Origin: Zygaena filipendulae
Taxonomy: Eukaryota > Arthropoda > Insecta > Lepidoptera > Zygaenidae
Direction: 5' to 3'
NCBI GenBank assembly: GCA_907165275.2
Contig: OU015658.1
Span: forward strand, 3,346,001-3,410,000
Length of the DNA: 64,000 nt
Of this stretch, positions 12,320-23,835 are shown piece after piece. The translations under genes were made by a program, and so were the position numbers. Below the pieces are notes generated by a model that was not told where the DNA came from, made no database searches, and saw nothing but the letters and a program-made list of their open reading frames with translations. The first letter of the stretch is position 1; every line of letters begins with the position of its first letter.

Positions 12320-13267
12320 CTGGATTTACTATCCAGTATTCACGCCAACGTTCAGATTTTGATTCTGGCAAGTTGGGATTTTGAAACTTTTTGACTGAAA
12401 AAAGCGGGATTGTTTCGTCGAAAGCGGGACATAGGTACCTAGTAAAAAAACTAATATAATCAGATTTTTTTAATATTTATCTTTTCATTTGAGTTTTAAA
12501 TTACGTTTACGTAACAATAGATAGTAAAAATAGCCATAGAAAATGTATTTTAATAAAAATATGACATTTTAAAATAAATATTTACCCTATCGCTAGATAG
12601 TTGAGTCTTCTTCGTCTTCTGAGTAAAAAAAAATAAAAAAATTACATTAAAGTCAAAAAAGTTGTAGATATTCATTAGAAAAATATAGGCACCTAATGTT
12701 GTAAACAGTCTGAGAAATGAGTCTGAGGGCCGAGTCATCGTCTCCCCGAAAAGCGGGACTGAAAAACCACGCCCACTTGAAAAATTCGAACATACGGATG
12801 TAATGTATAAATCGATTAATTATATATATATATTTATTTTCAAACTTTTGAACAAGGCCAGAGATTGTTCTTATTGCATTTATTGTGGTTTTAGATAGTA
12901 AATCTCAGAGATATACCAGTATTACATGTTTATGAGTTTCCGGTCACGATTTGCAGATATATGTTTTATTTACCTTTCCCTTTAATTATCATATTACATT
13001 TTGTCATATTATTATAGTTATACTTAAATTGTTATTAGTCTAAAAGCTGCACCAAGCCTTGAAGTTATTTACTAGCTGTTCCCCACGGTTTCCGGTTTAC
13101 AATATAGCCTTAAAGGATAACGTAGCATTCATTTTGCTTAAAGTGCGGCAGCTATGACAAAGGGCGCACTACTCTTTCGACTGGTGTTTTGACTGATTTT
13201 GGCGCGCGCGTCTTGTTTAAATTGAAATTGTCGGTAGGTTGCAAATTGTAATGACGTTCGTTGGGCC

Positions 13268-13300
13268 ATGGACCAATTAAATATAGTTTAATTGGTCCAT
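13268..13300. repeat. Perfect hairpin ATGGACCAATTAAA
   Basis: 14-bp arms around the 5-base loop TATAG; unrelated to the neighbouring Helitron. Confidence 0.8.
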
Positions 13301-13580
13301 AGTTGGGCTTATGAGTTATGACTCTGCGCCTGGGTACACCCGCACCCCTTGAACGCTCGGGTAAAGACGGCCCTGTAGGTACCTACTTAGGTACTTACCT
13401 AATACTTATTTTAAATGACATAAAATCGAAATTATCAATTCAAAAACATAGTAATCAACTGAATCGTTTCCGGTTAAGTTCGTAACAGATCAAGTCACCG
13501 CGATAAAAAAAAACAATATTTCTTCCTAGTTACTATAATACGTACTGCATCTGTACCAGGTTGGTATTTTTATATGAATA

Positions 13581-13779
13581 CAAGCTATGCCCCGCGGTTT
13601 CACCCGCGGTAATTTCGAAGTTCTTGCGGGAATTCCGGGATAAAAAGTACCCTATGTCCTTCTTCGTACCCCTGACAACGTGCATGCCAAATTTCATCCA
13701 AATCCGTTCAGCCGTTTTTGCGTGATTGAGTAACAAACATCCAAACATCCACACTTTCACATTTATAATATTAGTAGGA
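13581..13779 (-). mobile_element. Non-autonomous Helitron
   Basis: Reverse complement begins TCCTACTAATATTATAAAT and ends in the full CCGCGGGTGAAACCGCGG hairpin. The last bases (CATAGCTTG) deviate from CTAG, so the 3' tip is mutated. The 75-codon open frame across it (13533-13760) is accidental. Confidence 0.75.
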
Positions 13780-14230
13780 TAGTAGGATAACTTTGTTATT
13801 TCACTCCGCGCTTAGGTAGAGAAAAATTAAGAATAGGTAGGTACTTAGTATTCTTTCAACCGCGACCCTGTCTCAAGGTTTCCACGGAGGGTTCCGCACT
13901 AATAACAACCGATATGATACCTATTAGCTTTGTTATTAAACAGAAAAACAAACTCCCAGCCAAGATTATTAACTCTTCGATACAAATGTAGGGCGATGTA
14001 ATGGGTTATTCTCTGGAGCTACAAAGCTTTAATTAAACAGTAGGTAAATACCTAGCTATTTATATACATATTTATCCCTAAATAAATCTCCTTGCGCAAA
14101 TTTGTATGATTTACAAGTAAGTTTAAATTGGAACATTTGGAACATTGTAGAAAAATTAAAACAGGAATTTTCTGTTTTAATTGTCTTTAATATGGTAATG
14201 GGGTAATGGTTTTGAGTTACCTAGGTCCTA

Positions 14231-14950
14231 TATACAACGTGTTAATGAATTAACTGAAAACTAGAAAGTAGTTTGCTCAGAATCAACTAGCGAATTGATC
14301 GCACTATGTTTTAATATAGGTAATATTTTTTCATTTTTACTAGCCTATGTCTAAATTATTTATAACACAATATTAGGAGCGTACGCCGCCCGCAGCAATA
14401 AAATCGAACCGGTAGGCACCGTCGTAGCGCTTAAAATGTCGTAGATAGGTCACCTCCAAACTAATGTTGAATAACTTGTAAAGTATAATTTTTTTCGAAA
14501 TAAAATATATTTTTCATTACTCATACTCGGAAAGTAGGTCTGAAGTTGCCTGAGAAGCGGGTTGAAAGTAACCCTTTTCGGCCCTAGGGAGAATCGCTTT
14601 CAACTGACAGCTGGATACTGCAGAAACTCAAGTTTTTTTTTATGTCATAGGGGGCATACTTACTGGCCAGTAGCACACCTAATGGTTGATTTATGTAAAA
14701 TAAAATTCACTTATTTTTTCTTAAGCTAATTCCTATTTTTATTTTGACTTTCTTTGCATTCGTAATGAAAAGCACAGTGTTATCCTCGGGAGAAAGACTT
14801 ATTTAGTCCCTCGATCCCCCCCCGTCTCGGGACTAAATAAGTTACTTTCACCCCTAGGATAACAATGTACTATTACCTAATCATTTTATTGTTTATTTTT
14901 TTAAAATGGGGTGTATCAGGTTTTCAGTTAATTCATTAACACGTTGTATA
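14231..14950. mobile_element. 720-bp TIR element with perfect 31-bp inverted ends, containing another repeat
   Basis: TATACAACGTGTTAATGAAT starts at 14231; the 31-bp end is repeated in perfect inverted form at 14920-14950. No transposase frame is inside. The interior includes the 14512-14874 unit, so this element acted as a landing site or carries it. TA bases lie at the tips; the exact target duplication is ambiguous. Confidence 0.75.
14512..14874 (+). repeat. 'TTCATTACTCAT...AATGTACTATT' unit, short variant
   Basis: Starts TTTCATTACTCATACTCGGA and GTTGCCTGAGAAGCGGGTTG, ends CACCCCTAGGATAACAATGT then ACTATT, as in the two units at 58740-59958. The middle differs: it contains a TTATGTCATAGGGGGCATAC segment also seen in the retroposon at 53208. 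Confidence 0.68.
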
Positions 14951-15038
14951 GCTAATGACTTTCAGGTATGTAATAATTTTTAGTGTCGTTTTTGTATTTT
15001 GCATTGACTAAATAGGTATGTAGTATGTATTGAGTATG

Positions 15039-15073
15039 TACCTCAGAACAATAATAGTTATTGTTCTGAGGTA
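15039..15073. repeat. Perfect 16-bp hairpin with 3-base loop
   Basis: TACCTCAGAACAATAA, TAG, TTATTGTTCTGAGGTA. The bases outside continue to resemble each other (TATG / TGTAC). Confidence 0.85.
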
Positions 15074-15129
15074 TGTACTTAAGTAAGTTCCTACCTAGGC
15101 ACTGTAACTTTCCGGGAAAGAAAACAAAA

Positions 15130-15298
15130 AATTGTGCGTGAGCGTGTGTGTGTATCGTAAGATAGATAGCGAGCTGACGGGCTGTCAGTGAAAAATAGTC
15201 ACATGCAGATTCTATATGATTGGAACTAGGTACCACTAAAGTTGTGCGAGGTATGAGGTGGCATGAAATTGGAGGGAGGCGGAGTGTCGCTTCTTTAC
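15130..15298 (+). repeat. 'GGCGGAGTGTCGCTTC' repeat, copy 2 (5'-truncated)
   Basis: ATTGTGCGTGAGCGTGTGTG, ATAGCGAGCTGACGGGCTGT, AATAGTCACATGCAGATTCT, GGAGGGAGGCGGAGTGTCGC. Confidence 0.62.
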
Positions 15299-15305
15299 GG
15301 ACTAA

Positions 15306-15484
15306 TCCTGCTAATATTATAAATGTGAAAGTGTGGATGTTTGTTACTCAATCACGCAAAAACTACTGAACGGATTGGCATGCACGTTGTCAGGGGTACA
15401 GAGAAGGACATAGCGTACTTTTTATACCGGAATTCCCGCGGGAACTCCGAAATTAACGCGGGTGAAACCGTGGCGCACAGCTAG
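15306..15484 (+). mobile_element. Non-autonomous Helitron
   Basis: TCCTGCTAATATTATAAATG start, family body, then CGCGGGTGAAACCGTGGCGC and ACAGCTAG before T. Confidence 0.78.
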
Positions 15485-15538
15485 TATCGTAATAATATTA
15501 TAAGTATTCCTTGTATTTTAGGTATCTTATTTATCTAA

Positions 15539-15767
15539 TCTAATATATATAAATCACGTGTCACGTTGTTTGTCCGTGATGGACTCCGAAACTACTGAAC
15601 GGATTTTGATAAAATTTTGCAACCGTTTATAATATGGTCCACCTTAAAAGATAGGATAGTTTTTATCCCGGAATTCCCTCGGGAACTGGAGGACATAGAG
15701 TATTTTTTTCCGCAACCTCCGCGGGAACTCCGAAATTACCGCGGATGAAATCGCGGGGGACAGCTAG
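15539..15767 (+). mobile_element. Non-autonomous Helitron, divergent 5' subfamily
   Basis: Starts TCTAATATATATAAATCACG, a different 5' head (CGTGTCACGTTGTTTGTCCG) from its neighbours, but the 3' hairpin and CAGCTAG are shared. It holds two GGAATTCC/GGGAACT-type segments, suggesting an internal duplication. Confidence 0.74.
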
Positions 15768-16404
15768 TAGTATATACATATTATATCACTATGTTCATGT
15801 TTATTCTGTTTACATTTGTGTCAACTGACGCCATCTATCCAAAATGGTAAGATTTATGTTAAAAGCGAGTAGTTTCTGAGTAGGTACCACGATTGTTCAG
15901 TTGGATATACATATTATGTGTGAGTTTATTGCAACATATCGAGATGGCGTATTCAATTTTGGATAGAATGAAATGAGGCTGTAATATTCTAAACGAATAT
16001 CGTAATTAGTAGGTATCTTTACCGAGTTATTTGATTACCTTGATCACAGCAGTCAAAGAGCGGTCTAGAGCAAATAAAATTAAAGCGTGGTCTATTTTAG
16101 AATCCGATCGATAAAATTGACAAACTGAAGTTCAGATAGAATAAATAACATTTTTGAAGTAAGTATCACCACACCAATGTAAAAAAATAAAGGGGTAGGT
16201 AGGTACCTAGGTACTTACATTTTAGTCAATGTGCCCAAGGGATGTGGCGCGCAAATAAATGCGAAGAACTTGTGGCTGTCCAACTGCTGACTTCTAAAAA
16301 TAACTGATAAGTAATTTAATGTAGGTAATATTATCAGTAGGTCATAAAGGCTATTTTGATTTGATTTGATTTGAACTGCTGACTTCACGCTGGGAATAAC
16401 GAAA

Positions 16405-16638
16405 TCTAAATTTATAATATAGAGGTAAAGTTTGTATACAGTTTGTTTGTTTGTTTATTTGAATTTAGGGGGTACCTAACCTCTGGAACTACGTGAACCG
16501 ATTTGAAAATATCTTTCATTGGCAGGAAGCTACACTTGAGCTACACCTATGCTTGAGTGACACCGGATCTACTTCTACTTCTCAAACTAGGAACCCGCGG
16601 GAATACCGAAATTCATGTAAGTAAAACCGGTAGAGCTG
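16405..16638 (+). mobile_element. Helitron-family copy, degraded 3' end
   Basis: Starts TCTAAATTTATAATATAGAG, then GGTAAAGTTTGT, a (GTTT)n run and the AACCCGCGGGAATACCG segment. The 3' terminus (AGAGCTGCAGTAG) no longer has CTAG. Confidence 0.58.
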
Positions 16639-16827
16639 CAGTAGAGTCATTTATTCGATGTATTGTGCAGTTTGAACTAGATACATAATTTAGGGTTTTG
16701 GAATAGGAGATTGAGTACGTTCATCTAGATACAAAGGATCCCGCGGGAATTCCCAAATTGAAGCGAGTAAAACCTAAAAGATTTCACACGCGAGGGCTCG
16801 TATGAGATCACAGAGAAGATTTTATAT

Positions 16828-17062
16828 TACATAGAGAGGTTGTGTAGGCGCAGCAGGCGCGCCACGGCTGCGGAGGAAGTAAGAGCAAATACCCTAACTT
16901 TCCTAAAACTCTTTTTGATGGCACGAGGCATTCTAAGTATGTTTTCCACAATATTTCCAAAACGGTGAATTTTTAAAACTTCACTAAGTTGAACTTCACT
17001 TTGAACTGAGTTGTTGTCCCTTCTACCTATCTGTGCCGTGTGACCGTGTTCACACTGAGTAT
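16828..17062 (+). repeat. 'GGCGCGCC' interspersed repeat, copy a
   Basis: Shares GCAGGCGCGCCACGGCTGCG, AAATACCCTAACTTTCC, TTTTCCACAATATTTCCAAA and a TTGTCCCTTCTACCTATCTG tail with the three other copies. No coding potential; class unknown (SINE-like or LINE UTR). Confidence 0.62.
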
Positions 17063-17602
17063 CGTGTGCGAATTAATCCCCCTTGGCAAAGTGGATTATA
17101 AAATACCAAAGACATTGTAAGAGAATAGATGAACAATACGAACTTCTACTATGCAATCCACGTCAACCAATTTTTGCGGGGGGAATGATCAAAATAAAAA
17201 CCAATCACATCGTTCGCGACGCAATCAAATACCAGTCACCACAAAGTACCTACATTTCAAATAGCCAATCACATCGCTCTCCGACAAGTGGTATCTATAG
17301 AGTATAGACAAAAGTCTCTGCTAGCCAACGGCATTTTGTTAGCATGTGATCATTTGACCGCTGCGTGGTTTAAGAGGAAAGCTTAGCGGCCGAGCGTATT
17401 GTCAATCTATTCTCTTTCAATATCTTTGTAAAATACCATTGTATTACGGGCTTAGAGGCACTTGTCCGTTCGCTCCGCAGGGACGCGTAGGAATAGGGTG
17501 CGATGATTTATAATAATTGTATAAAAAATTGTAAATAGCATAGCGCTGGGGTTCCCAATCTGTGCGGGGCGCTAAACTAGGGTAGAGTAGCTATGTCGAT
17601 AC

Positions 17603-17630
17603 CTATCTCTATCTATCTATCTATCTATAC
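17603..17630. repeat. (CTAT)n microsatellite
   Basis: About six CTAT units abutting a Helitron remnant. Confidence 0.8.
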
Positions 17631-17815
17631 TCCCTGTTCAGAAAGGTTTCATCCGCATTAATTTCAAAGTTACCGCGGGAATTCCGGGATAAAAAGTATC
17701 CTAGTAGTCCTTTTCTGTAGGTACCCGTATTTCATGATACTCGGTGGAATAGTTGAGGCGTGAAAAGGTAACAGACAGATAGATAGAGTTACTTTCGTTT
17801 TAATAAATAATATTA
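17628..17815 (-). mobile_element. Helitron-family copy, partial
   Basis: TTACCGCGGGAATTCCGGGA and TAAAAAGTATCC (minus orientation) are the conserved family core. It ends near an AATAATATTAG segment that is the inverted 5' head. A (CTAT)n microsatellite abuts the 3' side. Confidence 0.6.
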
Positions 17816-19097
17816 GTTGAAAAGACTGTGGTAGCATATTAAAGGTATATAATATGTAGGTATGATTGCATGGTTATATTACAATTTATTTATCTAAATG
17901 AAAGTCTACCTGGTTGTTGACGAGTGAAAGCCGTACCGAAAACACGCGTGTCACGTTTGTCTTCGTTATTTCAGTCACTTTTCAGCATCTATTTTGGACC
18001 CTGAGCAGGAAACTGGCTTTTAAGAGAGCTATGTTTTAACTTGGGGAACAATCTAACATTGTCATCGGCGTTTCGCCATAATTGAAGAAGTAGACGAAGA
18101 GATTTTTAAGAAACATTGTCATTGGCAAATTATAATTATAGACGCCATTATTAAAGAAGAAGAAGAAGAAAGTCTAGCTTTGTAAGTTATACTTCAGCTC
18201 TACTGGGTGATAAATACCTACAGAGGCTATTTTTAAAGTTTTTTCGGCTTTCAGAATACAATTTTTATATAGGTACTTACGGTATATTCGAAAATCCAAC
18301 TCCTAATCTTAGGAATTTATATTTCTGAAGCTTTTATAAACCATTTTTTTACATAACTTCTGTTAAGAGTCGCTGTATAAACCTAGCCTATGCTATGTTA
18401 GAATTTTTTTGTAACCAACCTATTGTAGATATAGGTACTTATAAGCTGGGTTCACCGGTTCAGCCATTTTTTTATATTTGTAACACGTGGTATTTATTTT
18501 AGAGGTAGGTGGTACTATTTCTTTTATGGAATACTTTATAGTTTTTTATACAAGGAATCTAAAATGGACTAGGTTCAACGTTTCTCTGTTTATTTTGATT
18601 GAATAAATTAATAAATTCGAAATTCATTAATAATCAAGAATAAGAATTAAGAATAAGTATCAAACTGAAAGTGAGACTGAAAGTTTATAAAACCATCAAG
18701 CTGAAAGCTTTGACTGATTTTTGTTTCAATATCGAAAGGGTTTCGAGATATACCTACCCATGAGTGCCTTTTCCAAAGTTTAAAAATATCAGGTTATTTC
18801 AAACCAATCATCAGCTTCTCTGTCCCGAACCTCTTGGGGTTAATTTAATAAGGTTAGTTACAAATATAGTAGTTCAAGGAAAAAAAAATGCGGGATAGGA
18901 AAAAAATATGAATAACAGTAATCTGAACGAGCTACGATATAGTGACAGATCGGAAAGATTAAAACCTCAGAAGAATATGAGATTAAAACTAAACAACTCG
19001 TATTACATTGACCGGAAACTGCACGTTTCTGTCACTTTATAAACGTGTGTCAGGTTTTTTTTTTAAATGATTGAAGACTTTTTCAGGACGTAAAAAG

Positions 19098-19386
19098 GGC
19101 CCGGTGACACTCCATACAAATGAACTGATTCAAATTCATTTGTATTTGATTACTTTGATTTGATTACTTTCCCACAAGTAAAAACGGCCGGCTTGTACGT
19201 ACACGTGTTGTGCGTGTGTGTGCATCGTAAGGTTGACAGCGAGCTGACAGTAACAGCTCAGGTTTTAGTGAATAATTGTCACATGTAAATTCTATATGTG
19301 TCAAAGTTTCCTAGACATTTTAAAGAAATTTTCGTGGGGTATGAGGGGGCATGAAATCGGTGGGAGGCGGAGTGTCGCTTCTTTAA
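19098..19386 (+). repeat. 'GGCGGAGTGTCGCTTC' repeat, copy 3 (longest)
   Basis: GGCCCGGTGACACTCCATAC, CAAGTAAAAACGGCCGGCTT, GACAGCGAGCTGACAGTAAC, TAATTGTCACATGTAAATTC, GGGAGGCGGAGTGTCGCTTC. No open frame; possibly a SINE or MITE. Confidence 0.62.
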
Positions 19387-20017
19387 ATAATCTCTATTCT
19401 TTGATACTAGTGTCATTTATAACATCCGTAGACTAAAGTAGATTTATGAAGAGGGTTTAAAATGTGTTCAACTGCTCTTGTTGGCCTATGTTGGTAACCG
19501 TATATGAATTACCAACTTTTGTACATTGTACTTTCCCTATACGTATTTCTTAACTATAAAATAAATAAATCCCCCCAGGTGGACTAGGAAATTTTATGCG
19601 TAAAGTTTTCATTGAACGACTGGAGTTGGAAATAAACTGTGGTCCGCTAAAACCCCACGTAGCTATGACCCGAAAAATTACTTTATTAAGAGTATATTCA
19701 TGGACGCGGATTTTTTTTTCAGTTTGTAAAGTATTTCGTACTTATTGGTATGCACGTAAGATTTTTCTCATTTTGTAAATATCTTCTGACCGTACGTATA
19801 TACAATATACAATACATACCACCCGGAAAACATCAGTAGGTAATACAATTAGTTTTCATTTGAGACCCTTGTCTCAGATGACAAAGGAATCATATTTTTT
19901 TGTATATTTACAGAATTTACTTAGGTACAAATGTCTGTCCTAAAGTTGCGTATAATCAATTTTTAAACCGCATTCCTTAATTTTGTGAGAAAAATTGTTT
20001 TATTTTACCAGCACCGT

Positions 20018-20095
20018 TGGTGCACAGTGATGAGTGAACCTGACTGCTACGCCAGGTGTCGCGGGTTCGGTCCCCGCATCAGGGTAAACATTTAA
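20018..20095 (+). mobile_element. tRNA-derived SINE head
   Basis: CACCGTTGGTGCACAGTGAT then CGCCAGGTGTCGCGGGTTCG and GTCCCCGCATCAGGG. A B-box-like GGGTTCGGTCCC is present. The acceptor stem does not pair, so it is not a functional tRNA. Related heads: 52341-52412 and 61644-61716. Confidence 0.6.
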
Positions 20096-20211
20096 GCGAT
20101 GAACATATTTTGTTTTTTCCCTTAGACAGAAAAACAAACATAGGTAACTTTTCTTTTAATTAACTTGTTAGTTCTTTCCTCTACGATTTGTCTAACCTGT
20201 CATAACCTACC

Positions 20212-20240
20212 TAATACCTACCTACCTACCTACCTACCTA
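20212..20240. repeat. (CTAC)n tract
   Basis: TACCTACCTACCTACCTACC, a pure stretch of the window-wide GTAG/CTAC motif. A short (AAAT)n run follows at 20291-20306. Confidence 0.8.
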
Positions 20241-20653
20241 ATTCTTATGGTTAATTGTTTTTTTTTTAATGTGTTGTAGAGTTAACTTCCAATAAATAAA
20301 TAAATAACAGAAATATTTTTATTCATAAATTAAAGATCACAAATAAGAACATTTACAAAATACGAAAACGTTTAGTTCGAAGTAATAAAACGACTCACGA
20401 GTGAAACCGTAGAAGTACAGCTATCTAAAGATTTCAGGAAAGAATCGCTGTAGTAACTTATTCTCGTAATTTGATTAAGGTGATCGATGTTGAACTTAAA
20501 TACTATAATACTTTTTATATAATCTACTTCTGCTAGAAGTTTCACCTTAGTTACAAGATCGTATTTTTTGCGCTTGTCCAATTTTTTTATATGACCGATG
20601 TTTTCAATTTAATTTGTTACGTAGGTATACTCACCATAGATTTAGGAAGGTAA

Positions 20654-20676
20654 GTATATATATATATATATATATT
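20654..20676. repeat. (TA)n microsatellite
   Basis: Eleven TA units after GTAAG. Confidence 0.85.
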
Positions 20677-20724
20677 AATAACTGTGTTATTGACCATATT
20701 TTTTTTCACAAGGCACGTTTATTA

Positions 20725-21115
20725 TACAGGATGTTACAGAAAGGTGTAGTCATATTTGACGATTACGTTATCATCTGCAATGATTTGACACTATAACTGA
20801 ACCGGTACCATGAAATGAACTTTCCTAAAGTTTGCTAGGTTTGTTGTTATTAACTAGTCTCTGCACCCCATCCCACCCCATGGCGATAAATTGCATCAAA
20901 ATCTTGAACCCGTCACCTCTAACCAATTCATGACTTACCCATTTATGTGACATGTTTATTTTGTTGCGGAAGTGGTCGATAATTTATATTTTTTTATTTT
21001 CGTTATAAAATTTTGAAGTAAGGTTTTGTGCTAAATACGATACGGTCAAATTGTTGTGCAAGATTGCCAGATCACAATCTTCAAATAGGACTACACCTTT
21101 CCGTAACACATTGTA
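20725..21115. mobile_element. 391-bp TIR element (TACAGGATGTTACAGAAAGG)
   Basis: Left end TACAGGATGTTACAGAAAGG then TGTAGTCATATTTGACGATT; the right end is its inverse (AATAGGACTACACCTTTCCG then TAACACATTGTA). The arms stay similar for over 40 bp. The 96-codon frame at 21051 starts inside and is not supported. Confidence 0.72.
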
Positions 21116-21189
21116 CAAGAAAGTTTGTATGCAATATTTTATTATGTTAACTTTGTTATTTCCACCTTTTTTAACAATATGGTTTGTTA

Positions 21190-21312
21190 AAAAAACCCAA
21201 GAAACGCAACCAGCCGGTGTTATTAGGATGTCGATGTCGGGAAAAAAGTTGTTATACCTATGTATAAAAGCGTTGCACGCGGGTGAAACTGCAAGGCACA
21301 GCTTGTTTAAAA
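21190..21312 (+). mobile_element. Degraded Helitron 3' end
   Basis: GCACGCGGGTGAAACTGCAA, then GGCACAGCTTGT: recognisable hairpin and tail with CTAG changed to CTTG. The body upstream is not convincing. Confidence 0.45.
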
Positions 21313-22022
21313 ATAAATATCTTATAGGTCAAACTATGTAGGTTATCTACTAAGTATGTAACCTACATAGGCTTATTTACATTAATATCTACATAGGTAG
21401 GTAAGTTACGATTAATATCAGGACCGGCATTCTTTAATTATGAGCTGCGGAAGGTATTCTCGCAGGGTATTTTTACAGTATCTTTTGAAATTGAAAAGAC
21501 TTTAACCGACACAACTCAAAAAAATTTAATATACAACAAACTTATATAGTAAAAAAAAATTAGTAAAAAAAAGATAAGTTTTAATTAAAATGGTATTTCA
21601 TTTCTTTGATGCAGAGAACCTATATTTATTATAAGGCTGCCTTTTAGATTATAGGTATGGATAATTTACGGAGGTGTGACTTAAAGATGGATACAAAATG
21701 TTTTGTGTTATTTCATTAGGGTCATTATAATAATAATTATTATTTTAGTCAGATTTAAACAATTATCTTATATTCTTATGTCACGTTCTTTAACGCCACA
21801 CACTTAAAACCTTCCTTCTATGATACAGGAGGTTTCAAACTCTTTGAAGACATTAATAATCAAAAAGTTTTTGTTTGCAATAACTGGGTAGGTACCTACC
21901 ATAGGTACAGTTGAATGAAACTTGGTATAGGTATAGTTAGCCTATAAAATGGAACTCTTTATTATAGGTATTTCATTCTAAGAATAATTTGGTTTTTTTT
22001 TTTCTCTAAAAACCAATAAAAG

Positions 22023-22062
22023 GCGGTCTTATCACTTAGTGCGATCTCCCCCACGAAGACTT
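22023..22062 (-). repeat. 'GCGATAAGACCGCC' repeat end
   Basis: GGCGGTCTTATCACTTAGTG then CGATCTCCCCCACGAAGA; diverged copy of the block at 605 and 23585. Confidence 0.42.
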
Positions 22063-22123
22063 TGGCTAAACGAGTTTCTTCTAACGTCTTTATGTAGGAA
22101 TTAAAGAAATTATGCATATTATA

Positions 22124-22319
22124 TCCTTATTATCAACAATGTGAATGTGAGTTTATTTGTTTGTTTGTTACGGTTTCACGGCTTAGTCAATAATCATGAA
22201 ATTTGGGATACTCGTTGTCAGGGGAAGTAAACAGAAAAGGACAGAGAGAGGTATTTCTATTCTGAAATTCCCACGGGAGTCCCGAAATTAATGCGGGTGA
22301 AACCACGGGCAACGGCTAG
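22124..22319 (+). mobile_element. Non-autonomous Helitron
   Basis: TCCTTATTATCAACAATGTG start, (GTTT)n run, GGTTTCACGGCTTAG, AATCATGAAATTTGGGATAC, then GCGGGTGAAACCACGGGCAA and CGGCTAG before T. Confidence 0.73.
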
Positions 22320-23009
22320 TACATCACAGGCGGCATAGTCACAGGTGTACTCAAATAGTTAACGAGGGAATCCCGAAATATACGCGGCCGTCAGCGTACC
22401 TAACAAAAATTATAGAAAACACAAACACGTTGAAGGAGTATATCACTATGTAATGGGCAAGGAGGTAATGGGTTTTATATGTACTTATTATATCAGCGCC
22501 TCGTTACACTGCAGAAGCGGTTAATATACAGACAGCTGCCGACCGCAAAACATTTTAAAGATATAATATGTGTGGTAGGCAAATCGTGTAATTTGGCATT
22601 TTGTATAGAAAAAATAAATGTTAAAGAATGCAACGTTTGTAGTTCGTACCAAAAAATTGCACGATACGGCTTAATATCTAATAAAGGAAGTCAGACCTTA
22701 ATGGATAGGTACTTACCAAGTTTTTTGAAGTTCCATAAATAAAAGCTCCAGTCAGGTATATAAGGTTCTTTAGTTGCTTAATAGAAATTTTGTTACGAGA
22801 TTCTTTGTAACTAGTGCGATATGTAAAGTTTTCTTCTTTTCTCTAGTGCTTTATAATTGAACTTGGACTTAACATCTAGTAAAACAATCTTGAAAATGGC
22901 TGGTTGTGTCACCGTTTGCTTTGCGAACTTGGCTGACACACTGCCGTGTGTCTAGCTGCCAAGATCCCTGCGTCAAGTTGACAATCTAAAATAATAATAA
23001 ATAATAATA

Positions 23010-23062
23010 TTGTGTCTTCTACTGTTTGTGCAATAAAGTATATTTGATTTGATTTGATTTGA
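23010..23062 (+). mobile_element. LINE/SINE 3' end with (TTTGA)n tail, short copy
   Basis: TTGTGTCTTCTACTGTTTGT, GCAATAAAGTATATTTGATT then TTTGA units, matching 39981-40133. A related tail without the upstream part is at 16350-16375. Confidence 0.55.
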
Positions 23063-23584
23063 ATAATCGTTATCGCCATAGAAAACCTAGGAAAGTACCG
23101 TCATTCGTCATGTCACGTGGTCACTTCTTTTTCGTGATAAATAAATATTAGATTGACAACTTGGCTAAGGGGGCTGTTATATACAACCATGATTATTCCC
23201 TAAGCGTGAGAACACACGACAACGCATCTTCTGCCGTCGCTGTTATTCAAAACACCGTCTTTGTAAACTAACAATATACCGCCGACATAATACTCTTTGA
23301 GAAACAGAAGCGGGCGTATATTACGAAACCCGGTTATTTTTGTTTAAAAACCGGGAAACGACACGGCGACCTCGGGAGCACGCCAACAATGCACACCTAC
23401 CTTAGCTCGCTGGTAAAACTGATAATGTCGACATGAGTCAGTGTTGTGAAAAATCCCTTGTTGTGTTTTTTTTACAAGTGCGTAGGAATGTAACGTTAAT
23501 AAGCCAGAGACAATTTTGGACTGTAATTGAACGTTAAAATAAATATAGCGTTATCTTTTGTTTTTGTCCTGTCTAGCTAAAGGT

Positions 23585-23628
23585 TGTCTGAAAGAGATCG
23601 CTAGTAAAGCGATAAGACCGCCTTTTGT
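23585..23628 (+). repeat. 'GCGATAAGACCGCC' repeat end
   Basis: GGTTGTCTGAAAGAGATCGC and AAAGCGATAAGACCGCCTTT with the short stem between them; matches 605-645 in inverse. Confidence 0.5.
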
Positions 23629-23664
23629 ATTCCTTAGTTTATAAGTTATTTTTTTTTGTAAACA

Positions 23665-23835
23665 CTAAAAGCAAAGTGTGTTTGTTTGTTTGTTACTTGC
23701 ACATTAACGCCCTAACCCGCCCCTAACCGCTCGATCGGTCATCATGTGCATACACGTTTTCAATCGTTCAGTAAAGGACGTAGGATACTTTTTATCCCGA
23801 AATTCCCGCAGGAACTCCGAAATTAATGCAGCTCA
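23665..23835 (+). mobile_element. Helitron-family copy, 3'-truncated
   Basis: GTTTGTTTGTTTGTTACTTG, GGTCATCATGTGCATACACG and TTATCCCGAAATTCCCGCAG are the family body; the terminal hairpin and CTAG are missing. Confidence 0.6.

Noticed and set aside
13533..13760. 75-codon minus-strand frame
   Set aside because: Lies almost entirely in a non-coding Helitron; similar frames appear across other copies (e.g. 23744-23983, 30540-30755).
17083..17307. 74-codon plus-strand frame
   Set aside because: No recognisable protein features; follows a repeat end and contains direct CCAATCACATCG repeats.
17603..20676. CRISPR-like or satellite arrays
   Set aside because: The tandem tracts are simple (CTAT)n, (CTAC)n and (TA)n microsatellites without spacers.
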